Below, piece after piece: positions 43,297 through 54,510 of a stretch of DNA of 64,000 nt (the stretch's first letter is position 1; each line of letters opens with the position of its first letter). The DNA is taken from positions 212,984,500 to 213,048,499 of the forward strand of contig OY986439.1 in NCBI GenBank assembly GCA_963920525.1, in the 5' to 3' direction. The DNA is from Dichetophora obliterata (Eukaryota; Arthropoda; Insecta; Diptera; Sciomyzidae). Made by a program: the position numbers and the translations under genes. The notes under the pieces are model-generated. The model was not told the origin of the DNA, made no database searches, and saw nothing but the letters and a program-made list of their open reading frames with translations.

Positions 43297-44761
43297 CAGA
43301 TTGCCAAGTAAACGGAAATTATGGATTTATACGGATATTTAGGCCTTGCACAGATAAACGGACAACAGCGGCAAAATATGGTACATCTACGGATTTTTAA
43401 GAAGTTCACACAGAATTTTAGTAGATTTTGCTCATTTTTCACTAAATTTTATTTCAAAATTCTTTGAATGGTAAAAAATGTACGTATCATTCAAAAATAT
43501 GTTTACATAATTTGTTAAAATTGTGCGTTTATCAACACTTGCAAATAATAAAAATGTGCAGCCCTGAAAGTTGCAAACGTAAGCAAAGTTGGCAACGATT
43601 AAATTGTGAATCGCTTTGTCAAGCAGAAAAAGACAGCGTGCTATTTTTCATTCTTAACTTGAAATTAAAATATTATTTCATATTATTTCATTTTTCATTT
43701 TTAACTTGAAATGTAAATATTATTAGAAATTCATAAAAAGTGCACAGATGCAAGATACAAGACTATCTATACATTTTTTTTAAAATTGAATTAACGTTGA
43801 ACCTTAAGTTGTTTTACGTTGTTTCTAACTTTGTATTTGTTTAATGAAAATTGAAAAAAAAATAACAAAAAATACAAAGAAATTTTTTAAAATCTATTAA
43901 CAACTTTAATTAAATAATTTTACTACGCATAGTTTACAACAAACAATAAAGTTAAGACATTAAAGAATACGTATTTAAGGTCAAGAATGAGACGTTCTTT
44001 ATCAAATCGGTTAAAAAACAAGTCTACCACCGAAAATAGTGCTGATATGAATGTTTTCAGTTTCCATGCGGCAATTCAATACAAAAAATTTTTTAATTTT
44101 CGATGATTATTTTTAGTGGAGAAGTGTATTGAATAGCCTGCTTCATATTCCAACAATCGATCTTTAAAATTTTTAAATAAGCCATCTTCCAACGATCGCC
44201 AAAATGAGCGATGGAAGATTTTAAAGATTTTTCTTGAATTGCTTTTTTGAATCATCGCTTGGGCGATCGAAAAGCGATCCAGCTTCCAACGATCGCCGGA
44301 ATGAGCGAAGGAAGATTTTGAAGATTTTTCTTAATTCGCGCATTCATCGCTTGGACGATAGAAAAGCGATTCAACTTCCAACGAACGCCGGAATGAGCGA
44401 AGAAAGATTTTGAAAGTATTTCTTGAATCACGCACTCATCGCTTGGGCGATTGAGAAGCGACCCATCTTCCAAAGAACCCTTGGGCGAATCGCAAGTGCT
44501 TCGCCAAATCAGCTTCTCTTCCAATCGTCTTCCAAATGTTTGCAGGGCAGGAATTAGCTCGAACAGTTGCAAAAGTGAGAGAGTATTGGTAAAACAGTGA
44601 GAGTGTATTGCAACTGTCTTAACTTTACTGTCTGATGTAAACTATGCGATAACTGTTAGTTTAAAATAAAAGAAAAATATATAAATTTGCTAACACGGAT
44701 TTGCACGAATTTTTTATGTCGCATTTGTGGATTTTTTACTCTCTTTGGGTTGGCATCACTG
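43297..44761. mobile_element. hAT element with internal repeats, TSD ATATAGAC
   Basis: The left end CAGATTGCCAAG and right end TTGGCATCACTG are related TIRs. The 8-bp duplication ATATAGAC is perfect (43289-43296, 44762-44769). No complete transposase frame. A tandem block lies at 44186-44520. Confidence 0.7.
44186..44520 (-). repeat. 92-97-bp tandem repeat, about 3.5 copies
   Basis: CTTCCAACGATCGCC or a variant begins units at 44186, 44283, 44375 and 44467. Each unit has GAATGAGCGAAGGAAGATTTT and a CATCGCTTGGGCGAT segment. The minus strand is open over 107 codons, but the period is not a multiple of three, so the frame does not repeat a peptide. It lies inside the hAT element. Confidence 0.7.
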
Positions 44762-44769
44762 ATATAGAC

Positions 44770-46010
44770 TAGTATAAAAGCCCGTCTTACGACGGCTTCT
44801 ACGCACTCATGTGTTTTTTTTTAATCATTTTTTAAATGGGCCGAAGGATTAAAAAGCGGTAAACGCCATTAAATTCAGTATCCTCAAATTATGCTGAAAT
44901 GATATGTCCCCCGCTTGTGTGATATTTGGACATGCACAGTGTAATTAATTCGTCTAATAGTTTTATGGCAGTTTTAACAGTGGAACATAATAATTTTAAA
45001 TCTTTTTATATCAATCGTATGAAAAGTTTTTTATTATTACTTTATTCGTGCAATTTACTTTTTTAACGAAACTGTTATTTTAAAACCAAAATTAGTAAAT
45101 AGCTCCAAAAGCAATGAACCATAGCCTACTTTAAACATTTATAAGTGTTTCAATCATTGGATTGAATTTTATTATAATAAAGATTTAAAATGATTTAATA
45201 CTGATTATTTTAATAGAAAATAATAAATTTTTCATCATATCATATTAAAAAAAGGTCTCAGAATGTTATGAAATATGTTCGCTTGTTTTATTAAGTTATT
45301 CTGAAGCTATTCTAAAGTTAAATATAATTTATGACATTCTTAAAGCTCAAGCTAATAAAAGATTTACGCTTATAGAATAAAAAAATTTCACGTAAGGCAA
45401 AAATACATAATAAAAATATAAAGCTCGATTTTATGACAAAGCTAAAATTATTATTAACAGGTCATAAAGATTGCTCTCAAAAATATTAAATTAAAATGCT
45501 TGGTATGGTATTACGATATGGTGCCATTCTTATTTAAGGGGGGACGTTTGATAGTTCATGGCATTTTTTTGATATATTTTTAATAGTAAATGAGAAATTC
45601 AAAAGTTTTACACATAAAAATAGAACTGATAAATTAACTAAAACCTTTATAAAATTGTTATTAGTAAAAAGAACAATATTATGAAAAATATATTTTTATT
45701 TATAATTCTTACTTTTTTCACAATTTTATTCTTAATTTTAAACACATTTTTCAAGAATTAAATATTAATTTTTGTGCCAAATATGTTCATGAGGCAAAAA
45801 TTTGCAACAACAACAAATTAAATTATGCCATGCAATCATACATTTTTCATTTTTAATCTTATGTATAATTTTATTATTAATTTCAAAACATATTGTTTAA
45901 GAATTCTATATAAAGTTGTATGCAAAATAAGTGCTTGAAGCAACTGGTTGCAGCAAAAAACAATTAAATTTTCTTAGAATTACAAAACTCTAAATATGAT
46001 AGTAATTGAA
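44770..46010. other. Unassigned AT-rich sequence
   Basis: Begins with CTAGTATAAAAGCCCGTC, which weakly resembles a Helitron-like 5' start. The rest shows no gene or repeat I can support. Confidence 0.3.
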
Positions 46011-46025
46011 AAATTCCATCATTTT

Positions 46026-46900
46026 TTTTTTTAATATCAAAGAACCAAACCATGCGTCTTATACAAACAAGGTTTGGTCTTTGACCTGAAAGGAAAGGGA
46101 TAGATTATTTAGAAGAACTGATTGGAACCATGTGTGAATTATTGATTTGGCGAAACAACCGTGAAAGACAATTTGAACTGCTTTTAACCGAGGCTAGTGT
46201 TATGCCTTAAGGCCCAGTTATAATAGACGTAATGTAAAGTAACGTAATGTTGTCAACTGTCATCGTGACGGGACGTAATGTAAGAAAACGTTGTAGCAAT
46301 TATAATAGGAAGTAGCCAGGCAGTTGTTTGTCGTAAATAATTGCACGTTCCTGTACAAAAACAATTAAATCTTCGTCATCCATAGCTGTGGATACATAAA
46401 ACTATCACATTAATAACGAAAACTCAACAAAAAGCGTAGTTCAACAATATAAAATAGCGCAATAATCGAATGTAACCTCAATGTTTAGTTGTTCTTTGAA
46501 CAGACGTAATGTAAAGTAACGTAGAAATCGAAATCCAACGGATCTTTACGTCCCGTTACATTACGTTATTTCTATTATAATCACTTGTATAAGAAAAGTA
46601 TTGATTGAAACAGTAAGTGACAGAACACACTGCTGCAGTGACATTTCACTACATTACGTTACGTCTATTATAACTGGGCCTTTAACCTCGGCATACATTT
46701 CCAGCCCTTAGTTGTTCCTCTACTTTAATTCTTTAATTCCACATTTTCCACAATTTAGTTGTGGATTTGTAGTTTTCCATAATTCTTAAATGTAGGAAAT
46801 AACAAAGAAAGTGAAAATAACCATGCCCGAACCCGGATTCGAACCAGGGACCTCTGAGTTGATAGTCTAGCGCACTCTGCACTAGACTACAATTTTAAGA
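46026..46900 (-). repeat. SINE-A copy 3, minus strand, split by a MITE
   Basis: The tRNA-like head lies at 46820-46893 and the tail at the T-run near 46021-46032. CCATCATTTTT (46016) and CCATCAATTTT (46901) may be the SINE's own target-site duplication. The body is interrupted at GCCTTA by the MITE at 46210-46681 and continues ACCTCGGC. Confidence 0.75.
46210..46681. mobile_element. Harbinger-type MITE in SINE, TSD TTA
   Basis: The ends AGGCCCAGTTATAATAGACG and CGTCTATTATAACTGGGCCT are perfect inverted repeats over about 30 bases and continue as ACGTAATGTAAAGTAACG-type words. TTA occurs at 46207-46209 and 46682-46684. The uninserted sequence is present in SINE-A copy 2 at 41036-41051. The inside has ACGTAATG words in both orientations. 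No coding content. Confidence 0.9.
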
Positions 46901-46904
46901 CCAT

Positions 46905-48229
46905 CAATTTTTCATAAAATATTTTTTTTTTTTGTAAATTCTACCTTTTTAAAAAATAGAAAAGGTTTTTGTTTATTTCACCAAACAACCCTTTAAAGCG
47001 TCTACGTAAAGCATTAAGTTACATAGCCGCATTTTTCACAAACACACGCACAAACCGCTCATGATTCATGCTTTCTTAGAAAAAATTAAATCTTCAATTA
47101 ATAAAAATGCTTCAATCACTCTGCATGCTTTTAAAATTTCTCACACCTTCACATCATCCAAAGATTAAAAAAAAACACAAGCAAACATTAAAACAAAGGC
47201 TAACAATAATACAAACAAGATTGAAATAAATACTTAAAAGCTCATTAAAAGCAATAACAAAATTTTAAAATTACGGACACTAGCTATGACCTCATCTGTG
47301 AAATCATATTAAAAAGTTAAACTTGATGTTTTAATGAGACGAAATAAATTACTGCTTTAGCTTATTTATACTACTTGTTGGCAATTCTAGCTGAATGAAG
47401 AAAAATATGTTGTAACAAATGCTGCACTCAAAATGCTGGATATGTACTAAAAGAAGCCAATACAGGAGTGGCAAGATGCCTTTAATTGAATAAGTTTTTA
47501 AAGGACATTTTATACACAAAAATATAAAAAATTTCTTTCCAAAAGTCATTTAGCCAGTTGGTAAGCCATATGAAAAAAATTGCATTTAAGATACACATAG
47601 CTGTACACCCTTAAAAGCAAATATTTTTAATGGCATTTTAATTGCTGCCGCAGCACTGTGGTGTAAAACTCCAATGTAGCAGCTATAATTCATAAGAGTT
47701 AGCTTTAAATTTACAAATTTTTTTTATTCTTATTTAGTTATTAATTATTAACTTAACATATACATTAATACTTAAGACAATAATTATAGATCAGTAAATA
47801 CTATTGTACATTCTGTTGTACAAATATGCACAAGTAGCGAATTGGACGTATCGTCCATCGCCCATGCAAATGAAAATTTGAAATAAGGATTTCTGAGAAG
47901 CTGTAAGTAAAGGAACGACATAATTTGTGTATGTGAGATTTCCATACTATTATGTCATTATAGATTTCTGGTCTTGAAATAAACGACTTGAGACAAGGCA
48001 GTGTGGCACCTCTCATACATATTTTAAAAATAAAATTTGATCATCGCGAGGAATAAAGATGACAGAACAATAAAATTTTATCATTTACCTGTGTTTAGGT
48101 AAGAAATTACTTACCTGAATAGAATAAATTATGACTACGTGGATAACAGACGTTATCCTGCCACAGACCCCCCTTACTGCCATATAAGAATTTTCATGCG
48201 AACCGAAAAAATAATTTTTTATATCTGAA
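46905..48229. other. Unassigned AT-rich sequence
   Basis: No gene supported. A hairpin TTACCTGTGTTTAGGTAA lies near 48086. The last part near 48140-48230 leads into the GGGCGTGG-type repeat family. Confidence 0.35.
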
Positions 48230-48286
48230 CTGTCATAACTGTAGTGCGACCACGCCCATTTTAAGTGCAGTTTCCGCAAGTAACTA

Positions 48287-49580
48287 AAGGGTGTCCCAAC
48301 AAAAACGCATTTTTTAAATTTGGCGCCATTCGAAGTGTCATTGTTTGACATTTGAACAATTGTTATTGTTTGCTAGTAGAAGGTACGAGGTTAGTAAAAA
48401 TGGAGCGCTACACGAATGAACAACGCATTCTCATTGTGAAATTGTTTTACCAAAATGGTGAAAGTTTTGCGGCTACAGTTCGCAAATTGCGATCAATTTG
48501 GGGTCACAATAATGCTCCAAAAGAGTCAACTGTAAAGAGATTAATGGATAAATTTGCCGAAACTGGGTCTGTTAGTGATGTAAAGACAACAACGCGCCTT
48601 CGATCAGGTCGATCGACCGAAAATGTCGCAGCTGTACGTGATGATGTCGCTCAAACTCCATCCACCTCAATTCGACACCGAGCTCAGCAAATTGGTGTCT
48701 CCAAATCCACTATGCAGCGAATTTTGACGAAAGATTTGCATCTTCATGCATACAAAGTTCAATTGACTCAGGAACTGAAGCCAGCTGCGGGAGTTCGTTA
48801 ATTGGGTATTGGAGAGACAACATGAAAATGCTGATTTTGCCGCTAAAATCATCTTCAGTGACGAGGCCCATTTCCATCTTGATGGCTTCGTCAATAGGCA
48901 GAATTGTCGCATTTGGGGTGAGGAAAATCCTCGAGTGATTCACGAGAAGCAAATGCATCCTCAACGTGTCACTGTGTGGTGTGGTTTTTGGGCTGGAGGA
49001 ATCAATGGACCTTTTTTTTATGAAAATGAGGCAGGTCAAGCGCAAACAGTCAATGGTGTTCGGTATCGTGAAATGATAACCTATTTTTTCTTGCCTAGAA
49101 TTGAAGAAATGAATGTGGAGGGCATGTGGTTCCAACAAGACGGCGCCACATGTCATACAGCCAGAGAAACAATTCAATTGCTGCATCAGTCATTTCCCGG
49201 TCATGTTATTTCACGTTTTGGAGGTCAGAATTGGCCGCCTAGATCGTGCGATTTAACACCATTAGATATTTTTTTCTTTGGGGGTTTTTTGAAGTCGATG
49301 GTTTACGCGAATAAGCCGACGACGACTCAAGCCTTAAAAGAGGAAATTGGACGCTGCATAAATGAAATACCGCAGCATTTATGCAAAACGGTCATTGAAA
49401 ATTTCATTAAAAGATCGCGTGTATGCCAGCAAAGCTGCGGCGGCCATCTGCACGATATATTGTTCCATACATAACCTCATTCTGTCTACTTAACGATATA
49501 ATAAAGTTTCACGATTTTTTTTTTTAAATATCTGTGTTTTATTTAAAATTAAAAAATTGCGCTCTTGTTGGGACACCCTT
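48287..49580 (+). mobile_element. DD41D (rosa-like) mariner, TA duplication
   Basis: The ends are AAGGGTGTCCCAACAAAAAC and GTTGGGACACCCTT with inverted repeats of roughly 30 bases including mismatches. TA is duplicated at 48285-48286 and 49581-49582. The 1294-bp element contains one transposase gene and a short leader. Size, TA target and transposase type agree with a Tc1/mariner-superfamily element. Confidence 0.9.
48400..49474 (+). pseudogene. DD41D mariner transposase, one frameshift
   Basis: It begins MERYTNEQRILIVKLFYQNG with the usual helix-turn-helix for transposon-end binding (residues about 1-120, including KESTVKRLMDKF and ISKSTMQRIL-like text). The catalytic part starts at 48809: IIFSDEAHFHLDG (first D), WFQQDGATCHTA (second D), SCDLTPLDIFFFGG (third D). 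Forty-one residues separate the second and third aspartates, defining DD41D. The two halves are joined by a frame break near 48785-48800, where a few bases appear lost (ELKPAAGVR then EFVNWVLERQ-like text). Otherwise the gene is full length, about 350 residues, so the copy is recent but inactive. Confidence 0.85.
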
Positions 49581-50000
49581 TATATGAACTAAATTACCAA
49601 ATTTTATTCTAATACGACCAAAACCGTCATAAATGTAGCATTTTTATTGATTTGAAGGCGGTAAAAAGGGGTGCGGCAAAATTGTTTTCCCTAAACCATT
49701 TCGAAAAAATAGACTGCCAAATTGCAGCTCAATTTAACTTACACCTGGGGCACTTTGCTTCACTTCACGCTTATCCCCTAAAAATTAAGCGTAAACATAG
49801 TTCGACCACGCCCATTTTTAGTTAAGTTGCCGCCAGTAACCATACGAACTAAATTACCAAATTTTAGTCGAATACGACCCAAATTGTCTGAAATATAGCA
49901 TTTTTATTTGTTTGTGGGCGGTAATAGGGGGTGTGGCATTTTTTTTATTATTCGAGATATTAGCCTTGACAACATATGGTGCAAATTTGATGCCCTCATG

Positions 50001-50270
50001 TCAATTATTGTCTATTTTTGCAACATGGTAGTAACACATGGAAAAAGTACTTAATTTGGCAAGAAATCAATCTACCCAAACAAGTCAGGGGGCCAGCTTG
50101 AGTAGATTGGTAGATGTGTACTGAGGTACAATGGCACTTTACAAAAACAAAATGTACGGCATTTGCCAATCTACCCAACTACCCAAGTCAGTGTGAATAC
50201 CCCTATTGTAAATTTTGTATGGGTGGTTGGCGTGGTTTATGAATTGAAGTAAGAATTTCCCATCGGAAAA
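50001..50270. other. Unassigned sequence
   Basis: Contains CAATCTACCCAA words in both orientations near 50070-50180, possibly a small diverged repeat. No gene. Confidence 0.3.
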
Positions 50271-50705
50271 AATTTAACAGTTCAGGTGAATTTTTCACAA
50301 AACAACAACGGTGGTGATAATGACGACAGCAACATTTAAAGCCATGTCGTTGCGACATATTTACCTCCATAAGGAATGCATGTCAAAAAATTTAACTGGT
50401 GTTGCAACGCTGTCGTCATCAAAGTGTCCTGAGCATGAAATTCGAGGCTGTTCGCATTGCATTCAAAATTATAAGGTAGCCGATGATGAGCCTTCATTTT
50501 TCTTTTAATGTCGTGTCGTCATGTTGATGTCGTAATCAAGTTAATCCGACAATGAACTCTTTTGCTTTCTGTATTAAAATTGTTTTGTATACTTTTGGAA
50601 GGAAGGTAAACTCCATTTCAGCAAGTGTTTAGTTTAAATAAATTCAGCTGAAACTGTCAACTTTAACAGCTAATTAACGAAAAAGTGTTGCCAGTAGGAG
50701 CAATG
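50271..50705. other. Unassigned sequence
   Basis: An open stretch of 65 codons at 50311-50508 has no recognisable domain or start context. Nothing else seen. Confidence 0.3.
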
Positions 50706-50919
50706 TTTCTAAACAATCTAATATATAAAAATCTCGTGTCACGGTGTTTGTTACAGAATTCCTCCGAAACGGCTCGACTGTTTTTCATTAAATTTTGTAT
50801 GTATATTTGGTAGGTATGAGAATAGGTCGTAAAGTTTATTTCACTCTCCTACTCCCAGTGGGCGTGGCACCTTCCATACAGCCCATATGGGAGTTTAGTT
50901 CGTGATTTCAAAGGGCGTA

Positions 50920-53900
50920 GACGTGCGTCCGTCCGTCCCCGAGTATAATTTTAATTTTCATTTTAATGTTGCAGTTCATTGTTATTGTTTCGATTAAATG
51001 TTCCGTGTGTGATATTTGTTCTCCGTCAAGTGTTCAAAATGTTTTTTGTCTCTAAACTTACTAAAATAACTTAATTTAATAAAAATTAAAAAAATATTAA
51101 ATTGCAATAAAAAAGAAAAAAATAAATAAACTCAAAGCAACACAAGCAACAACACCGTGACTCCAGCAACCACATCAACAGCAACTCAGCAGCAAAACCT
51201 GTTTTGCAGAGAGCCGCCAGCTGCAACATCAACATCGCTGGACAGCATTTGAGTTTTTTTTTGCTGACCACGCAAGGGGCTTTTCTATGCTCCTCGCCGT
51301 GTAAGTTATTGTTGTTGTTTTTTTCGGTTCCGTCAACTCCCCCATCCTTTCACATTAGTTACGTTTGTAAGTAGGGTTGCACGGTGGGCTGAATTGTGCT
51401 GAAGCAAAGGCATAACACTTGCTTCAGTACTTTTTATATTGCTCATGTTGTGTAGCTCTCTTGCAGCCGTAACTAATTACCTTGTATGCCCTTATTTGTT
51501 TGATTTTTGCATGGTGCGGAAATGTCGGGTCATTTTCGCATAGATTTCTGCAATGTTCGTGGACTGAGGGCGAATTTTTTCTCGGTCTATGTACATTGTA
51601 CTCTACATAGGCCTCAAATAATGGCACTGAGCGAGACCCAGGTGGCCGAGGATGCAGATCCACTGGATTTTCACATACCTGGGTATCGCTTACTGCCATT
51701 GTTTTCTTTGCATAGGGGCATTGCCCTTTTTATAAGAACAGATGTAGCGTACCAGTGTGAGCGGAGTCTGAACGTGACCGATCCAGAGTTTAGCTCAATG
51801 TGGGTTAGGTTCAGGCTTCGCTCTCACTTGCTACATTTCTGCTTTATTTATAGAAGTCCGAATCTAGGAAGGGAGCCCACTTTTAACAAACTGGACTCTC
51901 TCTCTGATTCGATTACGCATATTTTGGGGTTGTTTCCTGACAGTGAGATCGTTGTAGCAGGCGATTTCAATGTCCACAACCCGGCTTGGTTACGTCACTC
52001 GGGCCCATTGACACCTGTTGGACAATATGTTGAGCTATTTGCTGAATCGAACCAACTGATTCAACTAGTGAAGGAACCCACTTTTTTCCCCCAAAGTGAT
52101 TTGCAAAGCCATAATATCCTTGACCTTTTTCTGACTTCACATCATGAAAAATATGATGTGAGTGTCAACGCACCTCTTGGTAACTCGGACCATTGTACCA
52201 TATCCGCTGTTTTTCCATATTCTAACCCCTGCACCTCTACGCCTAAAGCCCCGAAGAGGATTGCATGGTTTTATGGAAAGGCAAATTGGACTGCATTAAA
52301 TAATTTTTATCGCAGCTTCAATTGGAAATTATGTTTCGCTGATAGAAATGTGAATGCCGCGGCTGTCATGGTACAAGAAATTATTTTATTGGGTATGCGG
52401 TCTTTCATTCCCAATAAGATGAGAAGCATTAAACCAAAAGACCACTCATGGTTTAATGAGACTTGCAGGATTGCAGTCAGGTCCAAAGAGGAAGCCTTTC
52501 AGAATTGGCGTTCTAACAAGAATACTGATACTAAAAGACTTCGCATCGAGGCAAGGAATCGCTGTAATGCAATTTTAAAAAGCGAAAAGTTTCTGCACGA
52601 AGCTCGCATTCGAGAACAGGTTCTTCTCTGCCCCAAAGGGAGCAAAAATTTTTGGTCATTTGTTAAAAGAGTTAAGAACCAGACATCGTCATCGATTCCA
52701 GCTCTTTTAAAAGATGACCAAATCTTCACTGACTCGGCTGATAAAGCGAACCTATTGGCTAGATTGTTTGCACAAAATTCCACTCTCTCGGATAGCAATC
52801 AGCCACTGCCCTTTGTTGAGGGTGGATCTTCTGCAATGCAGGAGATATACTTTCGAACGAGAGCAGTTAAAAGGGTCCTTACAAATCTCAACGTTAACAA
52901 AGCCTCTGGTCCTGATGGCATACCGCCAATTGTGCTTAAAATGTGTGCTTCTTCGCTGGCTCGGCCTTTGCGCAACCTTTTCAACATCTCCTACAGAACA
53001 GGAATATTTCCATCTTGTTGGAAGGTGGCAAATGTCCAGCCGGTACCTAAAAAGGGTGATGCCACGAACCCTGCAAACTACCGACCCATTGCGATATGCT
53101 CTACGCTTTCCAAACTTATGGAGAGCGTAATAAACTTCAACGTTATGAACTATCTGGAGCACAACCAACTGCTCAGTGACCGTCAATATGGTTTCCGTAG
53201 GGCTCGCTCTACTGGTGATCTTATGGCGTTCTTAACCGAAGAATGGAATAAATGCGTTCACTTTTTCGGCGAGAGCAGGGTTGTTGCTCTGGATATTTCA
53301 AAAGCGTTCGACCGAGTGTGGCATAAAGCGCTCGTGTCAAAACTTGCTGCATATGGTTTTGGTAGTAATTTTGCTCGATGGATCACGTGTTTTCTCAAGG
53401 ACAGAACGATTCGAGTCGTAGTTGACGGTATTTCGTCCGAGAAGCACGCCATCAACGCAGGAGTACCGCAGGGTTCAGTTCTATCGCCAACCTTGTTTCT
53501 GGTTTTTATCAACGACCTTCTGTCGTTGACGCATAACCCAATTCATTCGTTTGCGGACGACAGCAGCATTTGTCATTCATATTCATTCAAAAAACGCCCA
53601 AGCTCTATGGAGATTGAGAGAAAAAGGCAAACTATGAATGACACACTCCTTAATGATCTACAAAAAATGTCCGAGTGGGGTCTTGCTAATAGAGTAGAGT
53701 TCAATGCAAGCAAGACCCAGTGTTGTCTGTTAACCCACAAGCGGATGGATTGCCCCTTAGCTCCCCTCAATATGAATAGTGTGGATCTTGTGGAATCAGC
53801 TGCTCTTGACGTTCTTGGCATATCGATCCAATGTGATCTTCGTTGGAATGATCATATTTTCGATGTGTCGAAAGAAGCGGGCAAGTGCCTAGGTTTTCTA

Positions 53901-54510
53901 AAACGGTGCAAAAAATATTTCACTTCAGCTGATCTTCGCATGATCTACACCTCATATATTAGGCCGAAAATGGAGTACAATTCGCACATTTGGGCAGGGG
54001 CTTCAAGATCTTATTTGGAGCTTCTGGACCGAATTCAACGTCGTGCGATATATTTGATTGGAGATGAAAGTATTTCATCCTCTCTCAACTCTCTTGAGCA
54101 TCGACGTAATGTAGGTTGCCTAAGCCTTCTGTATAGGTATTACCATGGGAAGTGTTCAAGGGAGATACATGGCCTGACGCCACCAGCTCGTGTGTTTCCC
54201 AGGTCCACTCGGGCAGCTGTCCAAGCCCACCCCTTTACCATTGCATCGATGCCTAATAGAACCTCGCATTACCGCGATAATTCGTTCTTTAGTCGCGCGG
54301 TTAAGTTGTGGAATAGTCTCCCTGCGAGCGTGTTTCCCGGCAGTTTTGAGCTGTGCAAATTCAAAACAAATCTTCACCGACACTACTCCATCTATCCACC
54401 CTCCAACTAACTATCACCCATCTTCCGAATCAACACAATGCTTACGCATTTATAGGGGGCATCCCCTGAGCGTTGGTTCAGTCTAAAAAAAAAAAAAAAA
54501 AAAAAAAAAA
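50920..54510 (+). mobile_element. Full-length-looking LINE with poly-A tail
   Basis: The element has a leader of about 590 bases, a 967-codon ORF, a short 3' UTR and a 26-A tail (54485-54510). The 5' border is approximate: the Helitron-like flank resumes at 54511 with TTGGCGATATCGAAC, and the likely duplicated target TTCGTGATTTCAAAG near 50905 is diverged (about 11 of 16). The leader has no ORF1 I can recognise, so either this family has a single ORF or the 5' end is truncated. Confidence 0.75.
51507..54410 (+). CDS. LINE endonuclease / reverse transcriptase, intact
   Basis: A single 967-residue protein without stops. Residues about 10-235 form an APE-type endonuclease: NVRGLRANF, ALSETQVAED (catalytic Glu), AGDFNVHNPAWL and GNSDHCTISAVF (Ser-Asp-His). 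About 460-760 is the reverse transcriptase: NKASGPDGIPP, PVPKKGDATNPANYRPIAI, YGFRRARSTGD, VALDISKAFDRVWH (first Asp), AGVPQGSVLSPTLFLVFIND and FADDSS (the catalytic box, with F in place of Y). A C-terminal region ends with AVKLWNSLPASVFPGSF. It nicks target DNA and copies the RNA onto it. Resembles Jockey/CR1-type non-LTR elements; the clade is not certain. An intact frame together with a long A tail suggests a young copy. Confidence 0.88.
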   Translation: MHGAEMSGHFRIDFCNVRGLRANFFSVYVHCTLHRPQIMALSETQVAEDADPLDFHIPGYRLLPLFSLHRGIALFIRTDVAYQCERSLNVTDPEFSSMWVRFRLRSHLLHFCFIYRSPNLGREPTFNKLDSLSDSITHILGLFPDSEIVVAGDFNVHNPAWLRHSGPLTPVGQYVELFAESNQLIQLVKEPTFFPQSDLQSHNILDLFLTSHHEKYDVSVNAPLGNSDHCTISAVFPYSNPCTSTPKAPKRIAWFYGKANWTALNNFYRSFNWKLCFADRNVNAAAVMVQEIILLGMRSFIPNKMRSIKPKDHSWFNETCRIAVRSKEEAFQNWRSNKNTDTKRLRIEARNRCNAILKSEKFLHEARIREQVLLCPKGSKNFWSFVKRVKNQTSSSIPALLKDDQIFTDSADKANLLARLFAQNSTLSDSNQPLPFVEGGSSAMQEIYFRTRAVKRVLTNLNVNKASGPDGIPPIVLKMCASSLARPLRNLFNISYRTGIFPSCWKVANVQPVPKKGDATNPANYRPIAICSTLSKLMESVINFNVMNYLEHNQLLSDRQYGFRRARSTGDLMAFLTEEWNKCVHFFGESRVVALDISKAFDRVWHKALVSKLAAYGFGSNFARWITCFLKDRTIRVVVDGISSEKHAINAGVPQGSVLSPTLFLVFINDLLSLTHNPIHSFADDSSICHSYSFKKRPSSMEIERKRQTMNDTLLNDLQKMSEWGLANRVEFNASKTQCCLLTHKRMDCPLAPLNMNSVDLVESAALDVLGISIQCDLRWNDHIFDVSKEAGKCLGFLKRCKKYFTSADLRMIYTSYIRPKMEYNSHIWAGASRSYLELLDRIQRRAIYLIGDESISSSLNSLEHRRNVGCLSLLYRYYHGKCSREIHGLTPPARVFPRSTRAAVQAHPFTIASMPNRTSHYRDNSFFSRAVKLWNSLPASVFPGSFELCKFKTNLHRHYSIYPPSN

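Larger units (their letters stand above)
48230..50000 (+). repeat. Diverged repeat units hosting the mariner
   Basis: Units with CGACCACGCCCATTTT, GTAAC...GAACTAAATTACCAAATTTT, ACGACC(A/C)AAA and a GCATTTTTATT-TTTG-GGCGGTAA segment occur at 48240-48285 plus 49583-49690 and again at 49800-49940. The second unit is uninterrupted and shows the mariner's empty site. The units resemble 42780-43140. Confidence 0.55.

Noticed and set aside
44252..44572. 106-codon minus-strand frame in the hAT at 43.3-44.8 kb
   Set aside because: It runs across tandem units whose period is not a multiple of three, and no domain is recognised.
52499..54383. Several shadow frames on both strands over the LINE ORF (for example 52714-53130, 52752-53186, 54190-54486)
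   Set aside because: They overlap the 967-codon ORF in other frames and have no domains.
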